Source: Mayamaea pseudoterrestris
Lineage: Eukaryota > Bacillariophyta > Bacillariophyceae > Sellaphorales > Sellaphoraceae
Reading direction: 5' to 3'
Length of the DNA stretch: 64,000 nucleotides
Assembly (NCBI GenBank): GCA_027923505.1
Contig: BROI01000001.1
Coordinates: forward strand, 962,501 to 1,026,500
How positions within the stretch are numbered: the first letter of the stretch is position 1; every line of letters starts with the position of its first letter. The notes beneath the pieces are model-generated. The model searched no databases. It was not told the origin of the DNA and worked only from the letters and a program-made list of their open reading frames with translations. Of this stretch, positions 31,793 through 41,144 are shown piece after piece. Position numbers and translations under genes: made by a program.

Positions 31793-33079
31793 ATGAGCTG
31801 CCAAGTTATGCAGCATTGCTCGATGCTTATGAGAATAATGCCGCGCAATGTATCTCATTCACCCATTTACGGACGACTGAGAATCGGTCGAAAACGATCA
31901 TGTGCGTCAAACTCGAGCGATAAGCAATCAAACCAGCAAGAGGATTCACTCAAGAGACTTATAAACCAACGAAAGAAGGTAATTTCTGCATTTATTGCGG
32001 CAACTTCTTTCGTTGCCATTTGCCTTGCAGTGAATCAAAAGTCGAAGCACGAACGACGAGTCAAAATTCAAGAGCTTCCATTGGCGACTTCAGAAACACT
32101 TTCTGCAGCGTTCAATTCTTCGCATGACAGCAGCAACAACCACTATCTGAATCTACCCAAAATTTGGCAATTGGTGCAGCGAACGGCGCTCATGGGGAAG
32201 CACCAGCGCATGCGTGACGACTTGGTTAACATTCGAAAGTGGCATTTAGAGCATGGCTTCAAGGGAGGCCTCGTATTGAGAGACTTGACCAAGCCAGCCT
32301 TTGGCATGGACCTTGTTGCTGACGGACAAGTCAGCGATAACATTGACAATCTAAATGACAACGACGACTGGACCTTGCAGGAGATTATTGACGATCCAAC
32401 GAGACTGGCTCGACGAGAGTGCTACTACATGTATTATGAGATTCGTGAGGATGGTCAAGTCATTCAGCAAATATTCTGTCGAGGAACGACACTCAAGGCT
32501 GATATATTGACCTGTCTCGAGGCATGGATGGTATACGACGAAGACCTTGGCTGTCGATTGCATCGCGGCTTTCGCAATCAAGCTGACCGCATTCTTCATG
32601 ATGTACTTCCCTTACTATCACCACAGTCAAATAGACGCAGCACCGTTGAACTATGTGGACATTCCTTGGGCGGAGCTGTTGCCATGATTCTGGCCGCCAA
32701 GTTGCGCAAGCGTGGCTATCGAAACGTAGTTTCCGTCCTGACGATTGGCGAACCTCGGTTCTGCTGGAGCGACAAGGATGCAAGCATTTTAGCGGCGCAG
32801 CTACCCAAGAATACATTGCGCATGGAAGGGGACTTGGACTTTGTCACGTTTCTGCCACCATTTGGGTCGCATCCAATGGTCAACAAACTTTGGTTGGCAA
32901 GTTGCGATGGTGGCGCAGTTGAAGGTGAAGCGTTGCAGTCTCTGCGGATTGTCAATGTGCACACGCACTCTTGGACCGATCGCGTCTGGATGAATCTGCA
33001 AATTTGGAAGTTGTTACAACTTCGCGGAAAGCCCCATCGGCTTCCATACTATGTGGAGGCCTTGCAGCGCGAGAATTAA
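31793..33079 (+). CDS. Class 3 lipase with an N-terminal membrane anchor
   Basis: 428 residues in one exon. A basic N terminus is followed by one membrane helix at about 62-80 (VISAFIAATSFVAICLAV). The alpha/beta-hydrolase lipase_3 domain covers about 215-400: an IFCRGT oxyanion segment, a LHRGFRNQADRIL stretch, the nucleophile elbow CGHSLGGA with Ser291, then LTIGEPRFCW and DFVTFLPP...H. The Asp and His of the triad are expected in the last two blocks. This type includes diacylglycerol and plastid galactolipid lipases. Substrate and membrane are unknown. A TATA-like TATAAAG lies just before the ATG. The gene is divergent from the fucosidase gene, with 255 bases between their starts. Confidence 0.88.
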   Translation: MSCQVMQHCSMLMRIMPRNVSHSPIYGRLRIGRKRSCASNSSDKQSNQQEDSLKRLINQRKKVISAFIAATSFVAICLAVNQKSKHERRVKIQELPLATSETLSAAFNSSHDSSNNHYLNLPKIWQLVQRTALMGKHQRMRDDLVNIRKWHLEHGFKGGLVLRDLTKPAFGMDLVADGQVSDNIDNLNDNDDWTLQEIIDDPTRLARRECYYMYYEIREDGQVIQQIFCRGTTLKADILTCLEAWMVYDEDLGCRLHRGFRNQADRILHDVLPLLSPQSNRRSTVELCGHSLGGAVAMILAAKLRKRGYRNVVSVLTIGEPRFCWSDKDASILAAQLPKNTLRMEGDLDFVTFLPPFGSHPMVNKLWLASCDGGAVEGEALQSLRIVNVHTHSWTDRVWMNLQIWKLLQLRGKPHRLPYYVEALQREN

Positions 33080-33220
33080 TGCGCCTTAGTTGTTGCCACG
33101 CGTCAATATACATTTAGTTATAGAGCAAGCGGGTTGACTCGCAGTCGGCATCACAATATTGTAAACAAGCAAGTGCACATTCAAATCAAATAATTATTAT
33201 AAAGCGATATATGCATTCGT

Positions 33221-34171
33221 CTATGCGTACGCGTTTGGCTTTTCCTCGTCCCAAAGATGCTCATATGTATACGCACTACTTTTGGCAAAGAACACCTCGC
33301 CACTGACAAAGCGATGTCCGCATTCCAATGCTTTCATTTGATCTAGATCCGCCTTGGAAAGCTTGAGATTCCTCGCATCAAAGTTTTCCTGCAGACGCTC
33401 CGGCGATGACGACTTGCAGATTGCCGAGTGGCCATGGGCCAGCGCCCATGCCAACAAAACTTGAGCAGGCGTTACACTCAGCTTCGAGGCGATTGACTTG
33501 ATAATGACATTATCCAACAGCGTCGTATGGCCAGCTCCAAGCGGACCATAAGCTGTCACGTGTACGCCATGCTTGTCGCAGTATTGCTTGAGCTTTTCCT
33601 GCTGAAGATACGGGTGACACTCGACTTGGTTTACCGCCGGCGGAATGCGAACCTTGGTAAGCAAGTCGGAGAGTTTTAAGATACTAAAGTTGGAGACGCC
33701 AATGCTTCGAACAAGCCCGTCGTCCACGGCCTTCTCCATCTCTGTCCACGTCGCTTCGATCGGGCATTTGTCCAATGGTATGATTTGATCGGGCGCCGGC
33801 GGCATATCGTGGCCCTTCTTCAACGCCACGGGCCAATGAATCAAGTACAGATCCAGATACCCGAGCTGCAAGTCTCGAAGGGTACTTTCCAAAGCAGGGC
33901 GCACATCGTCCGTCGCATGAGCATCGTTCCATAGTTTCGAAGTGACAAAAAGCTCTTCGCGCTTGACGAGTTTTTCATCGATAACATTTTTGAGCTCCTG
34001 ACCAATCTCCTTTTCGTTTCCATACATTTTGGCACAGTCGATGTGGCGATAACCAATGCGAATTGCTTCCTTGATGGTCGCGACTCGGCCGCCATCCTTG
34101 GCCAGTTTCCATGTTCCTAGTCCAAGTGCTGGGATCTCGTAGCCTGAATTCAGCTTGAAAGTTTTGATCAT
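33221..34171 (-). CDS. Aldo-keto reductase
   Basis: 316 residues in one exon with the full AKR pattern. The N-terminal hairpin IPALGLGTWK is followed by the catalytic tetrad D45 (GYRHIDCA), Y50, K79 (VTSKLWN) and H112 (LYLIHWP). Later landmarks are IGVSNF, VNQVECHPYLQQ and the NADPH-binding CKSSSPERLQENF. Length is typical. It reduces aldehydes or ketones using NADPH in the cytosol, since no targeting signal is seen. It is closest in pattern to plant and animal aldose and aldehyde reductases. Natural substrate unknown. Confidence 0.95.
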   Translation of the reverse strand: MIKTFKLNSGYEIPALGLGTWKLAKDGGRVATIKEAIRIGYRHIDCAKMYGNEKEIGQELKNVIDEKLVKREELFVTSKLWNDAHATDDVRPALESTLRDLQLGYLDLYLIHWPVALKKGHDMPPAPDQIIPLDKCPIEATWTEMEKAVDDGLVRSIGVSNFSILKLSDLLTKVRIPPAVNQVECHPYLQQEKLKQYCDKHGVHVTAYGPLGAGHTTLLDNVIIKSIASKLSVTPAQVLLAWALAHGHSAICKSSSPERLQENFDARNLKLSKADLDQMKALECGHRFVSGEVFFAKSSAYTYEHLWDEEKPNAYA

Positions 34172-34732
34172 GGTATAAAAAGTTTTGCTTGCTATTGCGG
34201 TGAAGCAGGACGATGATTCCGCTCACTCTACATCCGCCGTCGAGTGTTCGCAAGCAAATATTGCGAACCTGCGAAGCGAAGGCGAACGCCGAACGCGTCA
34301 TGGAAACTCTTCGCGAAACCACGAGTCAAACAATCGACTGACAGTTATTCATCGTATCGATCGCATAATGACTAGCGCTTTTCTTCACAGCGTAATTACA
34401 TGTAACAATTCCCAGATACACAAGACAAGATTGTCAGTGCCAAATCGAAATAGCCGACAGCAAAGCGATAAGCGACGTGGACGCGGCTATCTTCATCAGT
34501 TCTATCGTTGATTCTCTCGTGAAAAGGATATTTTCAGTCTCTCAACATCTATTAAATGTATCAAGTAAGTCATCCGTCGTACGCCGAAAGCGGTCGAAGA
34601 ATTGATCCTTCCCACCATGGTCGTCGTCCCTTTCCTGCAGGTCGCACGATTGACACATCGTCAACCACGTTTCCATGTGTCGTAACGGTATTCGACCTTG
34701 GAGGATCTTCGTCACATTTTTTCGCCTCCATC
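34172..34732. other. Divergent promoter region
   Basis: About 560 bases between the aldo-keto reductase and the small secreted protein. Short frames only, and the frame of the next gene stays open upstream to 34556. Confidence 0.45.
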
Positions 34733-35155
34733 ATGCTCCATTTTCGCTTCACCATCATTACAACGCTGTGTTTCTTTGGTATCGCCAGCGCCTCGAGCCG
34801 CGAAAGAATGGGAACGAGAGGAAGCAGCCGTCATCGGATTAACCAGGTTTTTGTCAAAGCGCCCGAAATTCCGATGACAATGACGGACGCTCCGACAGCT
34901 GCGACTTTGATTGCTCCTACAACTATGGTGGAAGATTACCCAACCGTTAAGCCTACGTATATTGTGGTAGAAACTCCTGCGTTTGTTGCACAAGCACCGT
35001 CCAGTGCTCCTTCTTCTATTCATACCGTATCACCGATAGTTGCCACTGCTCTGCCGCTGCCCACAGCCAATGCTGTCACGAGCCCGTCCGTGGCGATAAC
35101 GTTGGACATTCCGAGTGCGGTACCGACAGTTGCTCCTTCAACTGACTTGATTTGA
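34733..35155 (+). CDS. Small predicted secreted Ser/Thr/Pro-rich protein
   Basis: About 140 residues from the ATG at 34733, which opens a good signal peptide (MLHFRFTIITTLCFFGIASA). An in-frame ATG at 34556 would place 59 residues before it and spoil the signal. The mature part has no cysteine pattern and is rich in Pro, Thr, Ser, Ala and Val (PTVKPT, APSSAPSS), as in O-glycosylated wall or mucin-like proteins of diatoms. No family recognised. It resembles, in composition only, the PS-rich segment of the protein at 52662. Confidence 0.55.
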   Translation: MLHFRFTIITTLCFFGIASASSRERMGTRGSSRHRINQVFVKAPEIPMTMTDAPTAATLIAPTTMVEDYPTVKPTYIVVETPAFVAQAPSSAPSSIHTVSPIVATALPLPTANAVTSPSVAITLDIPSAVPTVAPSTDLI

Positions 35156-35515
35156 AAGTATAGGTAGCTCTTTCGATAGATGCGTGCGAATTGGGAAGTG
35201 GTTAGACCTGCGACCTGTGACGGTGAGTTGCTCGGCAATCCGATTCCTGCGCTTTTACAGATAGATACATAAATTTAGAGATTAGAGACTTAAACCTTAT
35301 ACATTTACATAAGGTAACATTTTCTGCGTTCCTTAGCACGCCTCGATGAGCATTAAATCAGCGCTTGCCTGACATACAAACTCGTAACATTCATGCCTCG
35401 TTGATTAAACGACGTTTCACTTCCAGCTAATGGAGCGGATACGACCGGAAATGCGGCTTTGTAATTGATACTTTTGTAGCAGGGTAAAAGATAATTATCT
35501 TGAATTCGGTTAATG
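35156..35515. other. Intergenic between convergent genes
   Basis: About 360 bases, no gene seen. It holds the 3' ends of the small secreted protein and the GH36 gene. Confidence 0.5.
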
Positions 35516-38500
35516 TCAAAACTCAAGGTCAACATGACCATCTTTCGGACTATTGTCTGCTCGAACTGTCACCATGATGGAGATGATACGACCCAAAAGG
35601 GAATGCGGATGTCCTTGCATATTGCTCTTGGGCGTGTTGCCCACGGTGTTCCAGCGACCTGGTTCTCCAGCGAGCAACACGCGCACATTCTTGTCAATGT
35701 GTACGCGCGGAACAAAGACAAAGATGCGGCCCGAACGTTGCAACTCCGTACTAATACGAAGATGCAGTCGATTGTTTGACGGCTTGAATAAGACAAGTTC
35801 TTGGCCACAGGAAAAATGAAAATCAGATCCAATGTACTGCGGCCATTCTGGTGAGACGGGCTTGATGTGGAATATCTCTGTAGCGTGCGCGTTCAAATAC
35901 TTGCTGATTGTCTGGTCGGAGCTACGTATCTGGCCATCGCCTGATATTTTCATCTGAGGAAGCCAACTGTACTTGCTGGACCAAAAGGCAAACACATGGT
36001 AACCATGTTCCGCAAGCTGAGTATCCTCCGAATCTTCACTAGTTCCCCACCCGTGAGCTGGAGGTGGTAGCAGAGCAAAAGGCGGAATGTGGATAACATC
36101 AGGGCGATCCAGCCAGTTGCTTATACTCACGACCGTCCAAGAACCAAGTCCTGATGTTACATGGAGACAGCTCCGCTTACGCTCAATGGGAGCGGTCGCC
36201 GCAGTCGTGCCGTTTGGGTAAAAGGAGGCTTGCCTTGCAAAATACGTAGCAGCGGCATTATAATCACGCTCCCCGGCAGGGACAGATACAACATATTCAT
36301 CATTTCGAAAACGATCCAAAACGCCGTACTTGTCCGTACACCAAAGGCGTAGTAGACTTGGAATGCCGCCGTTCGTACTGTGCAGATCTAGCACCACAGC
36401 AGTCACACCAGTTAACGGAAATATTTTGCTCAATATGCGCATACGGTGGTCCGGTACCTTGGGTAAGTCGTCCGACAGTAAAAGCATGCCACAAGTCATG
36501 GCGACAACTGACGCTGCGCTCGCAACCTCGTCATCGGACAACCGTGTATGTTCCCCAAACATGAGACAGTCTGGATCATTATGCCACCAACGATGGCCCA
36601 ATGGCGCACGAGCCACCGAATTCCGAAGCATGGCGCGTAACGACGGCAGTGTTCCGTTGTCCCAATACGGCAAAGGCCTCGCCGGATACCAAGTTGGCCC
36701 CGTGTCAGCGGAAACTCTCATAGCGTCCACGAAACCAATCCCCGTCGCAATCGGACAGCCGCAACCAATCAGATAAACGTCGGGGCCAGCAGCATGACGA
36801 ATTGTCTGCAAGGCGAGATCCATTGCTTCGGCACGAGACATGGACGGATCATACTTGCCATTTCCCTCCAAACATGCGGCGTACAAAAAGTCAATTTTAA
36901 GAACATTAAATCCCCATTGCTTTACAGCTCGTTGTACCGACGTATGCACATGGTGCCGAACTGCCGGATTCGTAGCATCCAAGCCATAAAACCACTTGCC
37001 GCAGTTTGAAGAGTTAGCAGGCGCTCCAGCATGGTTGCGAATGATCCAATCAGGATGATTCTTTGCGAGTTTACTGTGCTTGTCGGCTGCAAAAGGAGCC
37101 ATCCATACACCAGGTCGCATGCCAAACCTCGAAATATCTCTGGAAACTGCCTCCATCCCCTGAGGAAACTCCTTAAGCTTAATCGAATCCCAGTCTCCCC
37201 AGGCCGTCATGTAGCCATCATCAACAACTGACACATTTGTTGGCACAGTTGTCCGTAGACCTGCCATTTTACTAAAATTGTCGCGAAGCATTTGCGCCGA
37301 AATGCGTTCATAAGCAAAGTACCAGCTGCACCAGCCCGTCAATAGGCTTCCATTTTGTAAAGGCCTGGCTGCGTTGTGGGCAGCTACATGCTGCAAGTAG
37401 TGCACCATGGGTTCTTCGTCGTATGAATGTGGAGCAACGAGTTGCGCATACGCCCAATCCGTGCAGTGCCTGGCCGACGAGTCGTCGTCCGCCAAAAAGA
37501 CTTGTCCGTGACCTGACAGGTGCATTTGCAGCCGCTCCAGCTCCTGATCAACAGCAATGACGCCAAAGTGCCGTCGATTCGACAGCCACCCAAGGAGTAG
37601 TGCTGGACCACCAGTTTCGTCAAGTTGCTGATACGGCACACTATTGTCAGCTTTGGTCGACGCCGTCGTCTTGGTCGTAAAGTCCGTGGTAAGATTTTCG
37701 TCTTGTGACGGGAGTCGCGACATGCTAGCCGGATGATTGGCACGCGAAAAGCTGCCTCGGATTGTTCCAAGGTTGGCCTGCGACAAGGTCTCCTTGATCG
37801 TTTGTAGACTCTGCGTCTTGAGCGTCTCTTGCACCATTGTCCGAAACTCGCGCTTCTTTGGCACTGGAACGTCACTGGTGATACACGTAAAGAACTCTGA
37901 CTGGTAAAACTGGGTAAAGGGAGGCCTAACCGGCAAGACTGTCGCGGAGAAGAGGTCATCGGAAACAATTGGCGCGTTTGGCGGACAGCTCGCCCCATAG
38001 TTGAACGCGCGCGAAAAGACATTCGGGAGTGCCGACGTTGGTTGCGGATGACCTCTTGGAATGCTTCCCGCAAAGCTCCAAGACTGATAGCCGTTGATGT
38101 AGATATGAGTCGCGTCAACTACAGTAGCTTGTAGCAGATTATTTGGCGCCGGCTTGGTCGACAAGTATCCATCAAGGACCGTCAAACTTTCCAACGCGTA
38201 GTCTTGCAGTGCCGGAAACTCGACACGCCACAACAAAGGAGGATCATTGTCTTTAATTTTAGGTAGCGCAAATACCAGACATATTGCTGAACTCAAGGTA
38301 TCATCATCAATATCGCTTACACCCGAAACATCGTCATCAAGTGATGCGGTTGTGGTCGTCTGGTTTGTTCGACTCGCTGCATTCGCACTCATTCGTTCCT
38401 TCGCTTGCTGCCAAGCTGCCGCCAAATGAGGTGGAACACGAGTCTGATCATCGTCCAAAAGTGGCAAGTTCGGCAGATAAACCTTCAATGCGGAGCAACT

Positions 38501-39133
38501 GCCCATGTCGGAGATTTCAGGGTAGTCAGTCACAACTTGCACTGCCAAGACGTCGCGCGTCGTGTACTTGCGGCAAACATAATCAACTATCTCCTCTGCG
38601 GCTCCACAGCAAGAACCACAGCAAATGGACGATTTCGAGTAGCAGCATGCGCAGGAGCGTTTTGTAAATTCTGCCAAGGCTTGCCAGGCTGGAAAGTATG
38701 TCACGCTGAGCAAGACGTCGCTTTCTAGTGTCCAGTAGGGAGACGCAAATGACCAGCCAGTACTTGTATATGCAGCAGGGCTCATGTTAGCTGCATTCTG
38801 AGTGTCTGTCGCTGTCATTTGTCGCGTTTCTACAAGAGAATCCGATTCCTTGGGTGATGGGGGTCCATCGAATTCGTCAGCTGCAGCAGCAACTCCAATA
38901 TCCGAAGTGGATTCCGTATCGGACGTTCCTTGTCGCTGCATTGGCAACCCTTCCATCATGGGAGCGCTCCAAGCACCATCTTGAGAGCTCAGTGAATGAA
39001 TCATCATGGAGTTGTTTGTGTCATTCTCCGCGCCGCTGCCGATTGGAATCTGAAGCGAAAAGATCCAATCATCCGAGCGGCTGTCGCTTCGGTTGCGATT
39101 CGTCTTAAATTTCATGAGTTCTCGTTTACTCAT
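35516..39133 (-). CDS. GH36-family alpha-galactosidase-like enzyme
   Basis: 1205 residues from the first true ATG (39131-39133). The frame is open to 39175 but only through a TTG. The N-terminal 550 or so residues include a Cys-rich stretch (CACCYSKSSICCGSCC) and an acidic Ser/Thr-rich stretch, ahead of the beta-supersandwich region (INGYQSWSFAGSIP). The catalytic barrel begins near 600 (GWCSWYFAYE). It has VVDDGY, GVWMAPF, the nucleophile D748 in VLKIDFLYAA, and SADTGPTW with the expected acid/base Asp, followed by DPDCLM and a C-terminal beta domain. GH36 enzymes hydrolyse or transfer alpha-galactosyl groups. At about 1200 residues it is well above the usual 700, mainly from insertions in the N-terminal half. 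No clear signal peptide is seen with this start. Confidence 0.88.
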   Translation of the reverse strand: MSKRELMKFKTNRNRSDSRSDDWIFSLQIPIGSGAENDTNNSMMIHSLSSQDGAWSAPMMEGLPMQRQGTSDTESTSDIGVAAAADEFDGPPSPKESDSLVETRQMTATDTQNAANMSPAAYTSTGWSFASPYWTLESDVLLSVTYFPAWQALAEFTKRSCACCYSKSSICCGSCCGAAEEIVDYVCRKYTTRDVLAVQVVTDYPEISDMGSCSALKVYLPNLPLLDDDQTRVPPHLAAAWQQAKERMSANAASRTNQTTTTASLDDDVSGVSDIDDDTLSSAICLVFALPKIKDNDPPLLWRVEFPALQDYALESLTVLDGYLSTKPAPNNLLQATVVDATHIYINGYQSWSFAGSIPRGHPQPTSALPNVFSRAFNYGASCPPNAPIVSDDLFSATVLPVRPPFTQFYQSEFFTCITSDVPVPKKREFRTMVQETLKTQSLQTIKETLSQANLGTIRGSFSRANHPASMSRLPSQDENLTTDFTTKTTASTKADNSVPYQQLDETGGPALLLGWLSNRRHFGVIAVDQELERLQMHLSGHGQVFLADDDSSARHCTDWAYAQLVAPHSYDEEPMVHYLQHVAAHNAARPLQNGSLLTGWCSWYFAYERISAQMLRDNFSKMAGLRTTVPTNVSVVDDGYMTAWGDWDSIKLKEFPQGMEAVSRDISRFGMRPGVWMAPFAADKHSKLAKNHPDWIIRNHAGAPANSSNCGKWFYGLDATNPAVRHHVHTSVQRAVKQWGFNVLKIDFLYAACLEGNGKYDPSMSRAEAMDLALQTIRHAAGPDVYLIGCGCPIATGIGFVDAMRVSADTGPTWYPARPLPYWDNGTLPSLRAMLRNSVARAPLGHRWWHNDPDCLMFGEHTRLSDDEVASAASVVAMTCGMLLLSDDLPKVPDHRMRILSKIFPLTGVTAVVLDLHSTNGGIPSLLRLWCTDKYGVLDRFRNDEYVVSVPAGERDYNAAATYFARQASFYPNGTTAATAPIERKRSCLHVTSGLGSWTVVSISNWLDRPDVIHIPPFALLPPPAHGWGTSEDSEDTQLAEHGYHVFAFWSSKYSWLPQMKISGDGQIRSSDQTISKYLNAHATEIFHIKPVSPEWPQYIGSDFHFSCGQELVLFKPSNNRLHLRISTELQRSGRIFVFVPRVHIDKNVRVLLAGEPGRWNTVGNTPKSNMQGHPHSLLGRIISIMVTVRADNSPKDGHVDLEF

Positions 39134-39427
39134 CGCGATAGGCAATGTAAATGTCCGGATAAAGGCGATGCTCAATCAATGAAGTCTGTTTTCGTCGTGA
39201 TCTTCCGTAATCTTCCTACTGTAGATTGTTCGATAGCATGAACCTTTCGAATGGAGGGACCCGATATCAGCGATGCGGAAAAGACACGTCATGAGAAACG
39301 CAGCGACACGTTAACCTCCGTGTGCGTGTTGCGCGGCTTGGCATGCCAAAAGAACAATAAATAGTTACTTTCGTCGTAAATCATGCTACAGCTAAACAAA
39401 TAATACTATTAAACAATATTTACTTAC

Positions 39428-39458
39428 CTGGAGCTTCGGTGGCAAGATGGAAAGCCAT
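39428..39458 (-). other. Possible leader exon or spliced upstream ORF before the GH36 gene
   Basis: On the minus strand, ATG at 39458 opens ten codons (MAFHLATEAP) that run into a perfect donor, CAG|GTAAGTAAAT, at 39428/39427. A good acceptor (CTACAG) follows at 39220-39219. Spliced there, the frame continues only to a stop just before the GH36 frame, giving a 25-codon upstream ORF. A weaker acceptor inside the GH36 frame could instead fuse it to the enzyme. Speculative. Confidence 0.35.
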
Positions 39459-39611
39459 ACCGACAGCTAAAATCTAATCTAACTGAAAACCCAGTTTAGC
39501 TATCGCATTCAAATTTTGGCGCCATGCGCGCCAGCCGTCATGTCGCAGGATACCCTTGCTCCAACGAAGTGAGGGCCTCTCGCATTGCGTCGAGACTTCA
39601 TTGGATGCACC

Positions 39612-40741
39612 ATGGAGCGGTAAGTGCAAGCCGAAAGAGACATGTAGAGAGAGTCTACGAGCATGAGACTGTTGCAGATAGGATAGTCATGTCTTGTGAA
39701 AAAGGATTGCCGGAAAGGAATAATATTCGTTCGTCGTCATTGGACTTCATCAGCTCCACGAATTAGTCGACTGCAAGCTGCTTCACGCGAAGCGGAGTTT
39801 TCACAGTCTTGATGCATCCTCTCATCATTTCGCACTCTCCCATTCACCAAAGTTACGTCAAAATTGAAAAGCCGGGGTCAAACCTTGGAGAAGGGACGTA
39901 CGGAGTTGTCTACAAGGCTCGTGACGTGCAGACAGATGAGATTGTTGCCTTGAAGCGCATCCGTCTCGAGGTGGAGGATGAGGGTATTCCCTCGACGGCT
40001 TTGCGCGAAATTAGCTTGCTTCGAGAGCTCACGCATGAGAATATTGTAGATTTGAAGGACTGCATTCAGGAGGATGGTCGTTTGTACTTGGTCTTTGAGT
40101 TTCTCGAAAAGGATCTCAAAAAGTACATGGAGAGTTGCAGTGGACTTCTTGATACGGCGCTAGTTCGCTCGTATCTCTACCAGCTCACTCGCGGGCTTGC
40201 ATTTTGTCACGCTCGCGGTGTCATGCATCGCGACCTCAAGCCACAGAACCTCTTGGTGGATCGCAATGGCCGTCTCAAGATTGCCGACTTTGGATTGGCG
40301 CGCGCCTTTTGTCCTCCGATTCGTCCATTGACGCATGAAGTCGTGACGCTCTGGTACCGTCCTCCAGAGATTCTGCTCGGATGTCAGACGTATGCGCCGC
40401 CCATGGATATTTGGGCCGTCGGAACCATCTTTGTCGAGTTGGTTACCAAGCGACCGCTTTTTCCAGGAGACTCGGAGATTGATCAGCTCTACAAGATTTT
40501 CCGACAGCTTGGAACTCCCAATGAAGCTGTCTGGCCCAACGTAACGGCACTGACGGACTGGAACGCGGCTTTTCCGATCTGGCACAAGACGCCGTACCAT
40601 CAGGTCGTTCGCGAGAATTTGGATAACGATGGCATGGAGCTTCTCGAACTGTTCCTCATGTATGACCCCAAGGACCGCATCACAGCCAAGAACGCTCTCA
40701 CCCACCCCTACTTTGACGAGTTGTCCAAGGAGAACATTTAG
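39612..40741 (+). CDS. Cyclin-dependent kinase, PSTALRE type
   Basis: Two exons. Exon 1 is only 8 coding bases (39612-39619, ATG GAG CG) and ends at a strong donor GTAAGT. Exon 2 is 39853-40741. Joined, the protein starts MERYVKIEK, the normal start of CDK1/CDKA, and is 298 residues, against 297 in CDK1. The Gly-rich loop is [12 protein letters not shown], the ATP lysine is K37, and the cyclin-binding helix is PSTALRE at 49-55. HRDLKPQN (128), DFG (148-150) and the T-loop Thr163 in [10 protein letters not shown] complete the kinase. PSTALRE, rather than PSTAIRE, is the form known from a second A-type CDK of diatoms. Four residues (PGSN) sit between KIEK and LGEG, which is unusual. Expected role: cell-cycle control with a cyclin partner. 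Confidence 0.93.
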
Positions 40742-41144
40742 AGAAGCTTCTACATTTGAAATATTGGTTGGATGGACTGTGGAAGGAGTTGAACGCTAGC
40801 AGCTTGTCAATGGGAGAAGGCGCGCGGACAAGCTGGCGAGACGAATATGATTTAAGCTTGCTTGTGTAGCAATATATTTACTCTTGACCTACTACTTTTA
40901 TTGTAGTCCGTAGTGCATTGCTAGCTTTAGCGCATGTCACTCTTATTTGATACGCCGCTGGCCAGAGCCCAAGAAAGATGGGGGTCGCTACGTCGTAAAT
41001 ACAACGCGATAACGGCAGTCCTTCTAGTGACAACAGTAATGATACAAAGCGCTATGGCGTCATAATTACATGTAATGCTGAGAGTCGCCGTAATCGCTCT
41101 TGCTGTATGTATGTGTATAATTTAGAGTGCAGTTGTTTGCGAGA
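40742..41144. other. Intergenic between convergent genes
   Basis: About 400 bases between the CDK and GPI 3' ends. No gene seen. Confidence 0.5.

Noticed and set aside
39134-39175. Extended start for the GH36 protein
   Set aside because: The added 14 residues begin with TTG rather than ATG, and a stop lies directly before.
39809-39852. ATG 39809 as the CDK start
   Set aside because: It would give a 15-residue leader unlike any CDK, while the spliced start gives the conserved MERY beginning.
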